Shown here: positions 26,848 to 34,803 of the stretch, one piece after another
Layout: the number at the start of each line of letters is the position of its first letter
Numbering within the stretch: position 1 is the stretch's first letter
NCBI GenBank assembly: GCA_016185145.1
Contig: JACPOB010000056.1
Coordinates: 1 to 52,036 of the forward strand
Source: Rhodospirillales bacterium
GTDB taxonomy: Bacteria > Pseudomonadota > Alphaproteobacteria > Reyranellales > Reyranellaceae
Direction of reading: 5' to 3'
Length of the DNA stretch: 52,036 nucleotides
Translations under genes and position numbers: made by a program
Notes under the pieces: model-generated
Seen by the model: only the letters and a program-made list of their open reading frames with translations
Told to the model about the DNA's origin: nothing
The model's database searches: none

Positions 26848-26976
26848 CCTCACCCTGAGGAGCGCCCGTAGGGCGCGTCTCGGTCGCGCGGAGTAACCTC
26901 CGCGCGTTGGTGGGCAACAACGATACTGTAGCCACCCTTCGAGACGCATCGCTGCGCGATGCTCCTCAGGGTGAGG
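26848..26976. repeat. Palindromic intergenic repeat, family B
   Basis: 129 bases whose ends are inverted copies: CCTCACCCTGAGGAGC at the left, GCTCCTCAGGGTGAGG at the right. Inside are the secondary arms GCGTCTCG ... CGAGACGC, GCGCCC/GGGCGC, and TCGCGCGGAG/CTCCGCGCG. A shorter relative lies at 38463-38566. The element fills the space between two convergent genes. Confidence 0.9.
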
Positions 26977-26981
26977 TCGAG

Positions 26982-27599
26982 CTAGTAACCCAGGTCGGCG
27001 TTACGTTCGCATCGCAGGTCGGCGACGCCGTTCTCCAACGACTGCTGGCCGGGCGTGGTCTGGCCGTTGCAGGTGAAACGGATGCGCAGCATCTTGGGAT
27101 TGCGGTCCTGATTGCCGAAGATGTAGGCCATCGCCGGCACCTGACAGCGCGTCGAATTCTCGCCGCAGATGTCGCGCACCTGCTGGGTCACGTCGACGGT
27201 CGAGCTGGCGCTGCCCGAACCCCAGGTCGCCTCCAGGATGGAGATCGTGCGCGGCACGATCGGCGGGCCGGCGATGCAGTCCATGCGGACCTTGAGGCCT
27301 GAGACCACGACCTCCGACAGCACGAAGCGCTGCGGCTCGCAGGTCCAGATCAACGTCAACCGCTTGTTGATGTCGGGCCGGGGGTCGCCGTAGTTGGCGG
27401 CGTTGGCGAAGGCATCGCACGGGTAGCCGTTGGGACAGGTCACCCTGCCGGTGACGTCGGCGCCGAGCCCGTCCTGCGGCAGGCCCCAGTAGGCACGCTT
27501 CAGGGCCGCCTGAGAATTCACCGTTGGCGGCCCGCTGTTGCAGGCTATCGCCGCGGCGACGCATAGCATCGCCAGACACAGGATACGCGCCAGATTCAT
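26982..27599 (-). CDS. Exported protein, probable lipoprotein, unknown function
   Basis: 205 residues. N-terminus MNLARILCLAMLCVAAAIACNSGPP carries a hydrophobic stretch ending A-I-A-C, plausibly a lipobox. Cysteines recur later (VTCPNGYPCDAF, WTCEPQ, MDCIAG, DICGENSTRCQ, FTCNG, DLRCER), probably in disulfides. No domain recognised. It runs convergent with the small secreted gene; the palindromic repeat lies between. Confidence 0.7.
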   Translation of the reverse strand: MNLARILCLAMLCVAAAIACNSGPPTVNSQAALKRAYWGLPQDGLGADVTGRVTCPNGYPCDAFANAANYGDPRPDINKRLTLIWTCEPQRFVLSEVVVSGLKVRMDCIAGPPIVPRTISILEATWGSGSASSTVDVTQQVRDICGENSTRCQVPAMAYIFGNQDRNPKMLRIRFTCNGQTTPGQQSLENGVADLRCERNADLGY

Positions 27600-27658
27600 T
27601 GCTCCCCCGGAATGCGCCGCGGCCAACCTATCCAGGTATTGTCGCGTCGGCAATGCAA

Positions 27659-28240
27659 TTAAATTGAGCCGATCCCCGGCAAGCCCGAGCCGAGGATGAT
27701 CCAGGCGCCGATCGCCGCGAAAAGCAGGGCGGCAGCCCACCTGACGTAGCGCAAGGGAACGATCTTGGTCAGGGTCTCGCCCAGGAGGACGGCAGGCACA
27801 TTGGCCAGCATCATGCCGATGGTGGTGCCGATCGTGACCAGCCAGACCTCCTTGAACTGGGCGGCGAGCAGGGTCGTCGCGATCTGGGTCTTGTCGCCGA
27901 TCTCGATCAGGAAGAATGCCACGAGCGTGGTCAGGAAGACGCCGTGAGCAGGGCGGCTGCCGGCGCGCTCGTCTTCCTTGTCGGGAATCAATGCCCAGGC
28001 CGCCATGACGACGAAGGCGATGCCGACGATGATCTGGAACGTCGGGCCGGTAAGCCATTGCGAGACGAAGTAGCCAAGCCCGGCCGCTGCGGCGTGATTG
28101 AGCAGGGTGGCGGCGAGGATGCCGAGAATGATCGGTACGGGCCTGCGGAACTTGGCGGCCAGGACAATGGCAAGAAGTTGCGTCTTGTCGCCGATCTCGG
28201 CGAGGGCGACGACGGCAATGGAAGTCAGGATGGCGTCCAC
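27659..28240 (-). CDS. GDT1/TMEM165-family manganese exporter
   Basis: 193 residues with six membrane helices in two repeats, each bearing the family signature E-x-G-D-K-T-Q: ALAEIGDKTQLLAIVLAAKF and FLIEIGDKTQIATTLLAAQF. Members (UPF0016, MneA-like) export Mn2+ or exchange it for protons. Start is taken as GTG at 28240 (V-D-A-I-L-T-S-I), which has GGGAC seven bases upstream and matches the usual N-terminus of alphaproteobacterial homologues. The in-frame ATG at 28276 lies in the loop of a long leader hairpin and would add 12 unusual residues. A yybP-ykoY manganese riboswitch precedes it, supporting the function. Confidence 0.88.
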   Translation of the reverse strand: MDAILTSIAVVALAEIGDKTQLLAIVLAAKFRRPVPIILGILAATLLNHAAAAGLGYFVSQWLTGPTFQIIVGIAFVVMAAWALIPDKEDERAGSRPAHGVFLTTLVAFFLIEIGDKTQIATTLLAAQFKEVWLVTIGTTIGMMLANVPAVLLGETLTKIVPLRYVRWAAALLFAAIGAWIILGSGLPGIGSI

Positions 28241-28251
28241 GAAACGGTCCC

Positions 28252-28291
28252 GGGCCGGCGGTGCACGACGGTACATGCACCCTGCCGGCCC
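28252..28291 (-). promoter_or_regulatory. Expression-platform hairpin of the riboswitch
   Basis: A long hairpin between riboswitch and exporter start: GGGCCGGC-A-GGGTGCA pairing with TGCACC-GCCGGCCC, loop about 10 bases. It ends 12 bases before the GTG start, and the alternative upstream arm GGTGCATCCCCTGC (28289-28305) could compete for the same bases. No U-run follows, so control of translation is more likely than termination. Inference from base pairing only. Confidence 0.6.
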
Positions 28292-28304
28292 GCAGGGGAT
28301 GCAC

Positions 28305-28412
28305 CGTCGGTCTCGCCAGTACAGACCGCGTGGTCTGCCGCTTGCGCCATGGCCGCAGCCAAGTTTGTTGACGCAAGCTCCGCTGAATGCGGACGGTTAC
28401 TCCCCGAAAGGA
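28305..28412 (-). promoter_or_regulatory. yybP-ykoY manganese riboswitch
   Basis: Read on the minus strand, the aptamer landmarks appear in order: GGGGAGTAAC (28396-28405), GTCAACA (28366-28372) after a stem, then TACTGGCGAGACC (28309-28321). These are the strongly conserved elements of the yybP-ykoY Mn2+-sensing RNA, which in proteobacteria switches on manganese exporters such as mntP and alx. The gene behind it is a GDT1-family exporter. The leader upstream (28413-28512) should hold the promoter; I see no clear -35/-10. Confidence 0.88.
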
Positions 28413-28512
28413 CTGCGCTTTCTACCACCGCGGCGCCGCGGGCTGCGGTGCGCCGTGCTGTCGCACACGCAGGCGTGCGAAGCTGCAAGCGCTTCTGAAG
28501 CTCAACGCGATG

Positions 28513-29133
28513 TCACGGCCGCGCCTGGTAGGTGAAGTCGTCGAATACCGTGACACTGTCCGCCTTGGTCCAGACGCCGACGGCACCGGCACCGGCAATG
28601 TGGCTGTCGTTCAGCTCGATGTAGCTCTTGCCGTCGAGCATCACGCGGATCTGCGTGCCGGCGAATTCCGCCCGCAGCGTGTGCCAGGCGTTGGGCGCGA
28701 CCGGCGCGTCGACGTATTTGATGGTCTGCCGCCGGCCGCGCTCCGTGTAGTAGAGCGAGACGTTGTTCTCGAGCGCATTGGCGCGTGCGACGTAGTAGTT
28801 GTCGCCGTCCTTCCAGCGCCAGACCACGCCGCCGGCCTGGTCCTCGCGGCCGGCAATCGGCTTGAACTTCACCTCGACGACGCCATCGGCCAACGCCGTG
28901 CCCTGCCTGACGCACCACGGGAACGCAGCCTTGCCCGACTGCTTCAGCACGTGACGGCCGCCCGCGGTATCGGCGTCGGGCGCGACCGTCCATTTTGGCG
29001 TCCCGCCGCCGGTGCTTCCGCAAGTCCAGCCGGCGGGTGGCCCGCCTGCCCGGTCGGCGTCGAAGGTGACGGTCTCGGCGTGTGCCGCGGCGGCGCACAC
29101 CATCAGCGCGGCCATGCCGATGATCCTGGCCAT
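28513..29133 (-). CDS. Secreted LamG/concanavalin-fold protein
   Basis: 206 residues. Signal peptide MARIIGMAALMVCAAAAHAE. The mature part reads like a concanavalin-type jelly roll (DUF1080/LamG): WKDGDNYYVARANALENNVSLYYTERGRR, WHTLRAEFAGTQIRVMLDGKSYIELND and GVWTKADSVTVFDDFTYQ, the last a common end of the fold. Probably binds a polysaccharide or other glycan in the periplasm. It starts two bases after the stop of the Tat-superoxide dismutase gene, so it is likely in the same transcript of the chromate island. Confidence 0.78.
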   Translation of the reverse strand: MARIIGMAALMVCAAAAHAETVTFDADRAGGPPAGWTCGSTGGGTPKWTVAPDADTAGGRHVLKQSGKAAFPWCVRQGTALADGVVEVKFKPIAGREDQAGGVVWRWKDGDNYYVARANALENNVSLYYTERGRRQTIKYVDAPVAPNAWHTLRAEFAGTQIRVMLDGKSYIELNDSHIAGAGAVGVWTKADSVTVFDDFTYQARP

Positions 29134-29135
29134 GC

Positions 29136-29852
29136 TCAGGTTTCCCTGGCGTAGCGCTCGTACAGCGCCATCGCATTGGCCCAGCGGATGTGCTGCATGA
29201 AGGCGTCGACATAGGCCGCCGCCCGCGCGCCGTAGTCCATCTGATAGGCGTGCTCGTACATGTCGAGGGCGAGGATCGGACGGCCGCCCGCCAGCGTCAT
29301 GGTGTGGTCCGCGGCCCAGCTGTTGACCAGGCGCTTGTCGCGCGGCGAATAGTTCAGCAGCACCCAGCCGGAGCCGCCGCCCAGCGCCTTGCCGGTGGCG
29401 GCGAACTCGGCCTTCCAGCGGGCCAGGCTGCCGAAGTCGCGAGCAAGCGCCTGGGCCAGCGCGCCGTCGGGTTCGCCTGCGCCGGCCAGGCTGTCGAAGT
29501 AGAGCTCGTGGATGATCATCGAGTTGGTGGCGATCAATTCCTCGCGCTTCAGTCCGTTGACGACGAAGACCGGCGCGGTGGCGACGTTGAGCGCGGCGAG
29601 CTGGGCGGTGATGGCGTTCAGACGCTTCACGGCGCCGCCGTAGTTGTTCTCATAGTGGCTGACCAAAAGCTTCTCGGACAGACCCGGTACCTTCGCCGGG
29701 TCGAACGGCAGCTTCTTCATCGCGTATTCCATCTTGGGGACCACTGGTACCTCTTGGGCGCGCGCCATTCTTGGAGGCAGGGACGTCGCAAGCATTGCCG
29801 CGGCGATGGTCGCAGTGCCCATCACATCGCGTCTCGTCAGCTTCGTAGCCAT
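29136..29852 (-). CDS. Tat-exported Fe/Mn superoxide dismutase (ChrC-like)
   Basis: 238 residues. N-terminus LTRRDVMGTATIAAAMLATSLPPRMARAQ is a Tat signal. Metal ligands are all present: H66 (SHYENNYGG), H115 (IIHELYFD), D197 and H201 (LALDMYEHAY). Divergent from ordinary SodB: the first ligand lies in S-H-Y-E-N-N-Y rather than K-H-H-x-x-Y. This subgroup contains ChrC of chrBAC chromate operons. It removes superoxide in the periplasm, and chromate reduction generates such radicals. The second copy at 32754 has no signal, so the island encodes one cytosolic and one exported enzyme. GGAGG precedes the ATG. Confidence 0.85.
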   Translation of the reverse strand: MATKLTRRDVMGTATIAAAMLATSLPPRMARAQEVPVVPKMEYAMKKLPFDPAKVPGLSEKLLVSHYENNYGGAVKRLNAITAQLAALNVATAPVFVVNGLKREELIATNSMIIHELYFDSLAGAGEPDGALAQALARDFGSLARWKAEFAATGKALGGGSGWVLLNYSPRDKRLVNSWAADHTMTLAGGRPILALDMYEHAYQMDYGARAAAYVDAFMQHIRWANAMALYERYARET

Positions 29853-29876
29853 TCGCTCCTCCTGTGTTGAAACCTC

Positions 29877-29954
29877 CTACAGACCAGAACGAGGGAGTAG
29901 ATGACGCCCGCGAGCGAGCAGGCGGGAATGGAGCGTCCGTGCGGGTGGCTGCAT
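29877..29954 (-). CDS. Possible 25-residue peptide
   Basis: An ATG (position 29954) with GGAGG five bases upstream opens a 25-codon frame ending TAG just before the ribosome site of the superoxide dismutase gene. The peptide (MQPPARTLHSRLLARGRHLL..) is basic and hydrophobic. It could be a leader coupling translation of the dismutase or a chance frame. Nothing else supports it. Confidence 0.3.
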   Translation of the reverse strand: MQPPARTLHSRLLARGRHLLPRSGL

Positions 29955-29985
29955 GGCTGCCTCCTTCAGTCTCTCATCATTGGCT

Positions 29986-30909
29986 TCACAGGACGCGATA
30001 GATCGCCGCACGATGGGTTTGCGGCAGGAAGGCGATGAGCGTGTCGCCCGTCGGCGGGAAAGCGGTGGTGTGCGCGCCTTTCGCGGTGACGATGATACCA
30101 AGGCTTTTCATCGTTGTGGTCTCGAATACGTCGACCACGCCGGGATCGCCGACGGCGGCATAGAGCTGACGGCGCTTGGGATTGAACCAGACGACGTCCG
30201 GCACCCCCGAGAGCTTGCCCTGGCTGAGCACTTTTCCCGTCCCGGCATCGAGCGTTACCAGTACGCCCGCGTCGCAGGCGCAGAACAGGCGGCGCGTCGC
30301 CGGATCGAAATCAAGGCCGTGCGCGCCGTCCGCCGGGAGCGGCATGGTGCGCGCGACCCGGTCCGGCTCACGGGCGTCGACGACGACGATCTGCGAAGGC
30401 TGCATGATGTTGACATAGAAGGCTTGAGCGTCGGCATCGAACACCGTCCAGCGGGTGCGGCCCGGCACCTCGATCGAGGAGCGCAAGGCGCGCGAATCGA
30501 GATCGACCACGGAGAGCGTGTAGCTGCGCGGCACCGACGGATCGCCGACATTGGCCGCAAGCACCAGGCGCCGTCTGGCGTCGTAAGAGAGGCCATTGGG
30601 TCGTTCGCCGACGGCGACCTTGGTCACTGCCGGATCGGCCCCGGGCGTGAAGATGCCGATCGTGTTCTCGCCGCGGTTGGAGGTGAAGACCAGCTGGCTC
30701 TCATCGCTCACCAATGCGCCCGCCACGGCGGTGAGGCCGGGGATCGAATAGAGGTGCTTCCGCGTCGCCGGATCGAACACGTCGACGGTGTCGTTGGCAG
30801 TGTGCGCGACATAGACATGGCCGGTGGCGGCGTGGACGGCGGCATGGTCGAAGCCGCCGCTGCCCTTGTGCGCGGGCAACGCGACATGGCCGGTAAGCTG
30901 CAGAGGCAT
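29986..30909 (-). CDS. YncE-like beta-propeller protein
   Basis: 307 residues, no obvious signal peptide. Repeating blades with the pattern V-F-D-P-A-T and G-x-x-Y-V-A-x: HVYVAHTANDTVDVFDPATRK, RRLFCACDAGVLVTLDAGTGK, QLYAAVGDPGVVDVFETTTM. This is the YVTN/NHL-type seven-bladed propeller, usually a binding or redox scaffold. The ATG of MPLQLTGH has GAGGTG six bases upstream. A paralogue-like, signal-bearing propeller is encoded at 40501 at the far end of the island. Co-oriented with the MATE gene, which ends five bases upstream. Confidence 0.8.
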   Translation of the reverse strand: MPLQLTGHVALPAHKGSGGFDHAAVHAATGHVYVAHTANDTVDVFDPATRKHLYSIPGLTAVAGALVSDESQLVFTSNRGENTIGIFTPGADPAVTKVAVGERPNGLSYDARRRLVLAANVGDPSVPRSYTLSVVDLDSRALRSSIEVPGRTRWTVFDADAQAFYVNIMQPSQIVVVDAREPDRVARTMPLPADGAHGLDFDPATRRLFCACDAGVLVTLDAGTGKVLSQGKLSGVPDVVWFNPKRRQLYAAVGDPGVVDVFETTTMKSLGIIVTAKGAHTTAFPPTGDTLIAFLPQTHRAAIYRVL

Positions 30910-30914
30910 GGCGT

Positions 30915-32294
30915 TCACCTCAACCTGGCGAAAAATCGGAAGGCGCCGATCAGCACGCCGCCCATCGTCACCAGGCCGAGCGCGGTGACGACGGCGATGC
31001 CGGCGAGACCGGTCTGCAGGATCTCGACCGCGATCCAGCCGCCCAGAACGACGACCGCGAGGCGGCAGCTCATCGCGGCCAGCGGCCACTGCGGCTGGCG
31101 TGTCGACTGGAAGGCGGAGTTGAGCAGGGTGCCGGCGACGAACGGATAGGCGGGGCCGACGATCGCGAGGTAGAGCGTCCCATCGGCGAGGATCTTGGGA
31201 TCGCTGTTGAACAGGCCCATCCAGAGGCCCGGTGCGGCGATGGCGATCAGGCTGACGCAGGCCATGGCGCTGGCCGACAGTCCGAGCGCGATCCAGACGA
31301 TGCGCGCGGCGCGTCCGAACTGCCTGGCGCCGACATTGGCGCCCACCATGGCAAGCACGGCGGCGCCCATGCTGAAGTTCAGCGGATAGAGCAGGTATTC
31401 CAGCCGCACCGCCGCGCCGAAGGCGGCGAGCGAGGTCACGCCCAGCACGCCGGCAAATGTCGTGAGTGTCGCCAATGCTGCATTGTTCAGCACCGGCGCC
31501 AGCGACATCGGCGCACCGACTTTCAGTATCTCGCCGAACAGCTTGCGCTCCAGGCGTACGTCGGCGAAGGAGAGCGTGATCGCGGTTCGGCCGGAGGCGA
31601 GGTAGATCGCAAGCGCGGTGGCCGAGGCGAGGAAGGAAATCACCGTGGCGAGGCCGGCGCCGGTGACGCCGAGCGCCGGGACGGGTCCCCAGCCGAAAAC
31701 CAGCAGCGGCACCAGCGCGATGTGCAAGGCCTCGGCCGCGATGTAGACCCAGGCGAGGATCGCCGCATGACCCGTGCCGCGCACGATGCTGGTGAGCGCG
31801 CCGAGCAGCCAGTAGGCGGTCGCGCCGGCGAAGATGACGTTGGAATATTCCAGCGCTGCCGCCAATACGGGCCCGCGCTCGCCCAACAGGCGATAGAGCG
31901 CCGGCCCGCCCAGCAGGAACGCCGCGCTGAACAGGCTGGCCGCGCCGGCGGCGATCACCAGGGCGTGATGGGCGAGCGCGCGTGCTTCATCCGTGCGTCC
32001 CGCACCGAGGCTCCGAGCGACCGCGGCGGCGATGGCGCCGCCCATCGCCATGTTGGCCATCTGCTGCATCAGCATCAGGAAGGGAAACACCAGCGCAAGG
32101 CCGGCCAATGCTTCCAGCCCGAGGTAGCCGACGAAGTGGGCGTCGACGCTCGCGGTCACGGCGATCAGGATGACGTTCACGGCGAGATTCGGCGTCGCGA
32201 TGCGCAGCATCGTCGGCATGATCGGCCCTTCGAGCAGAAGCCGCGTGCGCGCGGCGACTGCCGGGACGGCCTGCCTCACCGTGGTGTCGGTCAT
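30915..32294 (-). CDS. MATE-family efflux transporter
   Basis: 459 residues, 12 predicted helices in two similar halves, as usual for MATE (NorM/DinF) proteins. Typical pieces: PNLAVNVILIAVTASVDAHFVGYLG, GGAIAAAVARSLGAGR and FGAAVRLEYLLYPLNFSMGAAVLAMVGANVGARQFGRAARI. It exports cations or drugs with Na+ or H+. It starts seven bases after the end of the ChrB C-terminal-domain gene, inside the minus-strand chromate-linked operon, where a MATE protein is not the usual member. Confidence 0.9.
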   Translation of the reverse strand: MTDTTVRQAVPAVAARTRLLLEGPIMPTMLRIATPNLAVNVILIAVTASVDAHFVGYLGLEALAGLALVFPFLMLMQQMANMAMGGAIAAAVARSLGAGRTDEARALAHHALVIAAGAASLFSAAFLLGGPALYRLLGERGPVLAAALEYSNVIFAGATAYWLLGALTSIVRGTGHAAILAWVYIAAEALHIALVPLLVFGWGPVPALGVTGAGLATVISFLASATALAIYLASGRTAITLSFADVRLERKLFGEILKVGAPMSLAPVLNNAALATLTTFAGVLGVTSLAAFGAAVRLEYLLYPLNFSMGAAVLAMVGANVGARQFGRAARIVWIALGLSASAMACVSLIAIAAPGLWMGLFNSDPKILADGTLYLAIVGPAYPFVAGTLLNSAFQSTRQPQWPLAAMSCRLAVVVLGGWIAVEILQTGLAGIAVVTALGLVTMGGVLIGAFRFFARLR

Positions 32295-32301
32295 GACGGC
32301 C

Positions 32302-32757
32302 TCAGGTCATCTTGGGCGGCCAGTTGTGGGTCTCGCCGACCAGGTGACGGCACCAGGCATAGAGCGCGTCGTACATCACCAGGCCGTGCTTCAGCATCTC
32401 GTGGTCGTCCGGGTAGACGTGGCCCAGCCCCAGCGAGATCGCGAACAGGCCGGGCGACTGCGGCGTCAGATCGAGGCGCGAGGTGTCGGCGCCGCGCACG
32501 ATCTCGGCCAGCTTGTCGAGGCCCGGCGCGTCGAGCCTGTACTCGGCGATGAAGGCGTCGAAGCTGCACTTGTCGCCGACATGGCTGAACTTCACGCCCG
32601 GGATGTCGTAGGGGATGGCGCCGGTCTTCTCGGCCGTCGCCAGCACCTGATCGGGCGGCACGTAGAGGAACTCCGGCTGCTTCTCGATGAAGCGCTGGAT
32701 CAGCCAAGGACAGGCTATGCGGTCGATCTTCGGCCGCTCGCGGGTGACCCACTTCAT
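32302..32757 (-). CDS. Stand-alone ChrB C-terminal-domain protein
   Basis: 151 residues. The sequence KWVTRERPKIDRIACPWLIQRFIEKQPEFLYVPPDQV matches the second half of ChrB (compare VTREHVQIDRIASAWLVRRFIDPSARFKFVPG in the chrB product at 33811), and CSFDAFIAEYRLDAPGLDKLAEIVRGAD follows. The N-terminal regulatory half is missing, so it is a stand-alone version of the chromate-resistance domain whose activity is not settled. It overlaps the stop of the dismutase-rhodanese gene (ATGA) and precedes the MATE gene by seven bases. Confidence 0.86.
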   Translation of the reverse strand: MKWVTRERPKIDRIACPWLIQRFIEKQPEFLYVPPDQVLATAEKTGAIPYDIPGVKFSHVGDKCSFDAFIAEYRLDAPGLDKLAEIVRGADTSRLDLTPQSPGLFAISLGLGHVYPDDHEMLKHGLVMYDALYAWCRHLVGETHNWPPKMT

Positions 32758-33695
32758 GCCTTGTCTCCTTCCTTGAGTGGTTCGGTGGGATGGCCGTCGG
32801 CGCGCCATGTGCCGAGGCCGCCGGCGACTGCCACGGCGTCGATGCCGCGCTCGCGCAGCTTGGCTGCGCAGTCGCCGCCGATCTCGAAACCCCAGGCGCA
32901 GTAGACCAGCGCCTTGCTGCCCTTGGGCAGCGAGGCTGCGACGGCGTCGACCTTGTCGGGTGGCGCGCGCCGCGCGCCGCGCAGGCCGAACGGGATCATC
33001 GCGGCGTCGTCGGCGAGCCGCGCATCGATCACCAGCAGGCCGGGCTCGTTCTCCAGCCGCTGCCGGGCCGCTTCGGGCGAGATCATTGCGTCGGTCCGCC
33101 ACGGGCTTTCCGAGCCCGCGAAGCGCTCGGCGATCCTGGGCCAATGCAGGTTGTTCATGAAGGCGTCGACGTACGCTCCGACATTGGCGCCGAAGTCGAG
33201 GTGGTAGGAATGCTCGTACATGTCGAGCGCCAGGATCGGCGTGCCGCCGGCGAGGCTGTGCGTATGGTCGGCGTGCCAGACATTGGTGAGGGTGCGGTCA
33301 CGCGGTGAGCGCGCCAGCACCACCCAGCCCGAGCCGCCGCCCAGCGCGCGGCCCATGGCCGTGAACTCAGCGCGCCAGCGCTCGGTCGTGCCGAAGTCGC
33401 GGGCGATCGCCTCGCCCAGCGCGCCATCGGGCAGACCGCCGCTGCCGCCCAACCCGTCGAAGTAGAGCTCGTGCAGCAGCATGGAATTGGTCGCGACCAG
33501 TTCCTCGCGCTTCAGCCCGTTCAGCATGAAGCCCGGCGCGCCGGCGGGATCGAGCACCTTCAATTCACCGCGGATGGCGTTCAGCCGGCGCACCGCTCCG
33601 CCGTAGTTGTTCTCGTAATGACTGCCGATCAGCCGGACGCTGAGACCGTTGAGGCGTCCCGGCTTGAAGGCGATGGGCTTGGTCTTGAAGGCCAT
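32754..33695 (-). CDS. Superoxide dismutase - rhodanese fusion
   Basis: 313 residues. N-terminal Fe/Mn superoxide dismutase with ligands H26 (SHYENNYGG), H75 (LLHELYFD), D158 and H162 (LALDMYEHSY); C-terminal rhodanese domain from about 203 (ISPEAARQRLENEPGLLVIDARLA) with active-site Cys266 in YCAWGFEIGG. No signal peptide, so cytosolic. The dismutase half resembles ChrC; the rhodanese may handle sulfur or reduced thiols, an inference. Start is the ATG after GGAG (spacing six); upstream ATGs lack a ribosome site. It opens the minus-strand operon, divergent from chrB. Confidence 0.87.
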   Translation of the reverse strand: MAFKTKPIAFKPGRLNGLSVRLIGSHYENNYGGAVRRLNAIRGELKVLDPAGAPGFMLNGLKREELVATNSMLLHELYFDGLGGSGGLPDGALGEAIARDFGTTERWRAEFTAMGRALGGGSGWVVLARSPRDRTLTNVWHADHTHSLAGGTPILALDMYEHSYHLDFGANVGAYVDAFMNNLHWPRIAERFAGSESPWRTDAMISPEAARQRLENEPGLLVIDARLADDAAMIPFGLRGARRAPPDKVDAVAASLPKGSKALVYCAWGFEIGGDCAAKLRERGIDAVAVAGGLGTWRADGHPTEPLKEGDKA

Positions 33696-33749
33696 TCCAA
33701 TCTCCATTGATACAGTCGTTTCATGGGCCATATAGGCGGATGTAACGTC

Positions 33750-33794
33750 TGTAGCAAGGAAAAAGATACACCTGTTGCAAAATATTCCTACACC
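33750..33794. promoter_or_regulatory. Tandem 22-23 bp repeats, possible ChrB operator
   Basis: Two abutting near-copies in the 115-base divergent promoter region: TGTAGCAAGGAAAAAGATAC.. (33750-33772) and TGTTGCAAAATATTCCTACA.. (33773-33794). Both start TGTwGCAA and end TACACC; the first also has a TGTA..TACA dyad. A CACCTGT/ACAGGTG inverted pair frames the second copy. They are placed between the two start codons, as an operator for a shared regulator such as ChrB would be. Confidence 0.55.
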
Positions 33795-33810
33795 GTGGTA
33801 CAGGTGAACC

Positions 33811-34803
33811 ATGAATGCCGGCGAAATCGTCTCCAAAACCTCCTGGCTGCTGCTGATCCATCAGCTGCCGGCCAAGCCCGCCTATGCACGGGTAAAGGTG
33901 TGGCGGCGCCTGCAGGCGCTGGGTGCGGTCATCGTCAAGAACGCGGTCTATGCATTGCCCTCCAACGAGGAGACCCAGGAGGACTTCGCCTGGCTGGCGC
34001 GCGAGATCGACGAATTGGGGGGCGAGGCTTTCGTCTGCGAGGCCGAGCTGGTCGAGGGTCTGGGCGATGCCGAGTTGCGCCAGATGTTCGTCGCCGCCCG
34101 CAACGAGGACTACGCGCGGGTCGCCGGGGAGGCGCGCACCCTCGTGAGCCGCCTGGACGAGGCCGCGAGCAACGGCGAGCTCGCCGACATCGCCAACCAG
34201 ACGGCGCGGCTGCGCAAGCAGCTGAGCGAGATCACCGCCATCGATTTCTTCGAGGCCGACGGGCGCGACGCTGCCGAGCAGCCGATCACCCGCCTGGAAC
34301 ACCATCTGAGCCAAGGGAGCGAAGCCATGACTCCACAACAGGGCGCGCCGGCCGCGCCATCGGCTGACAGCAAGATCTGGGTGACCCGCGAGCATGTGCA
34401 GATCGATCGCATCGCGTCGGCCTGGCTGGTCCGCCGCTTCATCGATCCGTCGGCGCGTTTCAAGTTCGTGCCCGGTCGCAGCCACGCGCCGCGGGCCAAC
34501 GAAGTGCGCTTCGACATGTTCGAGGGCGAGTACACCCACGAGGGCGACCGCTGCACCTTCGAGGTGCTGCTGAAGCGCGCCGGCCTCGACGATCCCGCGC
34601 TCGCCGCCATCGGCGAGATCATCCACGACATCGACCTCAAGGACGGCAAGTTCGGCCGCGAGGAGACGGCCGGCATCCGAACCGTCATGTCGAGCATTGC
34701 CGCCGCCCATCGCGAGGACGAGCAGCGGCTGGCCCGCGGCGGCGCCGTGCTCGACGATCTCTATGAGTATTTCAAGGTCGCCGGCCCGGAGAAGGCACGA
34801 TGA
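33811..34803 (+). CDS. chrB: Chromate-sensing/resistance protein ChrB
   Basis: 330 residues, the full-length ChrB. The N-terminal half (SWLLLIHQLPAKPAYARVKVWRRLQALGAVIVKNAVYALPSNEETQEDFAWLAREIDELGGEAFVCEAELV) is the regulatory ChrB domain; the C-terminal half begins IWVTREHVQIDRIASAWLVRRF. ChrB is the chromate-dependent transcriptional regulator of chr operons. AGGTG precedes the ATG. The last codons overlap chrA (ATGA), so the pair is translationally coupled. A shorter paralogous C-terminal domain is encoded on the other strand at 32302. Confidence 0.94.
   Translation: MNAGEIVSKTSWLLLIHQLPAKPAYARVKVWRRLQALGAVIVKNAVYALPSNEETQEDFAWLAREIDELGGEAFVCEAELVEGLGDAELRQMFVAARNEDYARVAGEARTLVSRLDEAASNGELADIANQTARLRKQLSEITAIDFFEADGRDAAEQPITRLEHHLSQGSEAMTPQQGAPAAPSADSKIWVTREHVQIDRIASAWLVRRFIDPSARFKFVPGRSHAPRANEVRFDMFEGEYTHEGDRCTFEVLLKRAGLDDPALAAIGEIIHDIDLKDGKFGREETAGIRTVMSSIAAAHREDEQRLARGGAVLDDLYEYFKVAGPEKAR

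Noticed and set aside
33696..33836. An extended N-terminus for the dismutase-rhodanese protein
   Set aside because: The extra residues run into the divergent promoter region and lack a ribosome site; the ATG behind GGAG fits.
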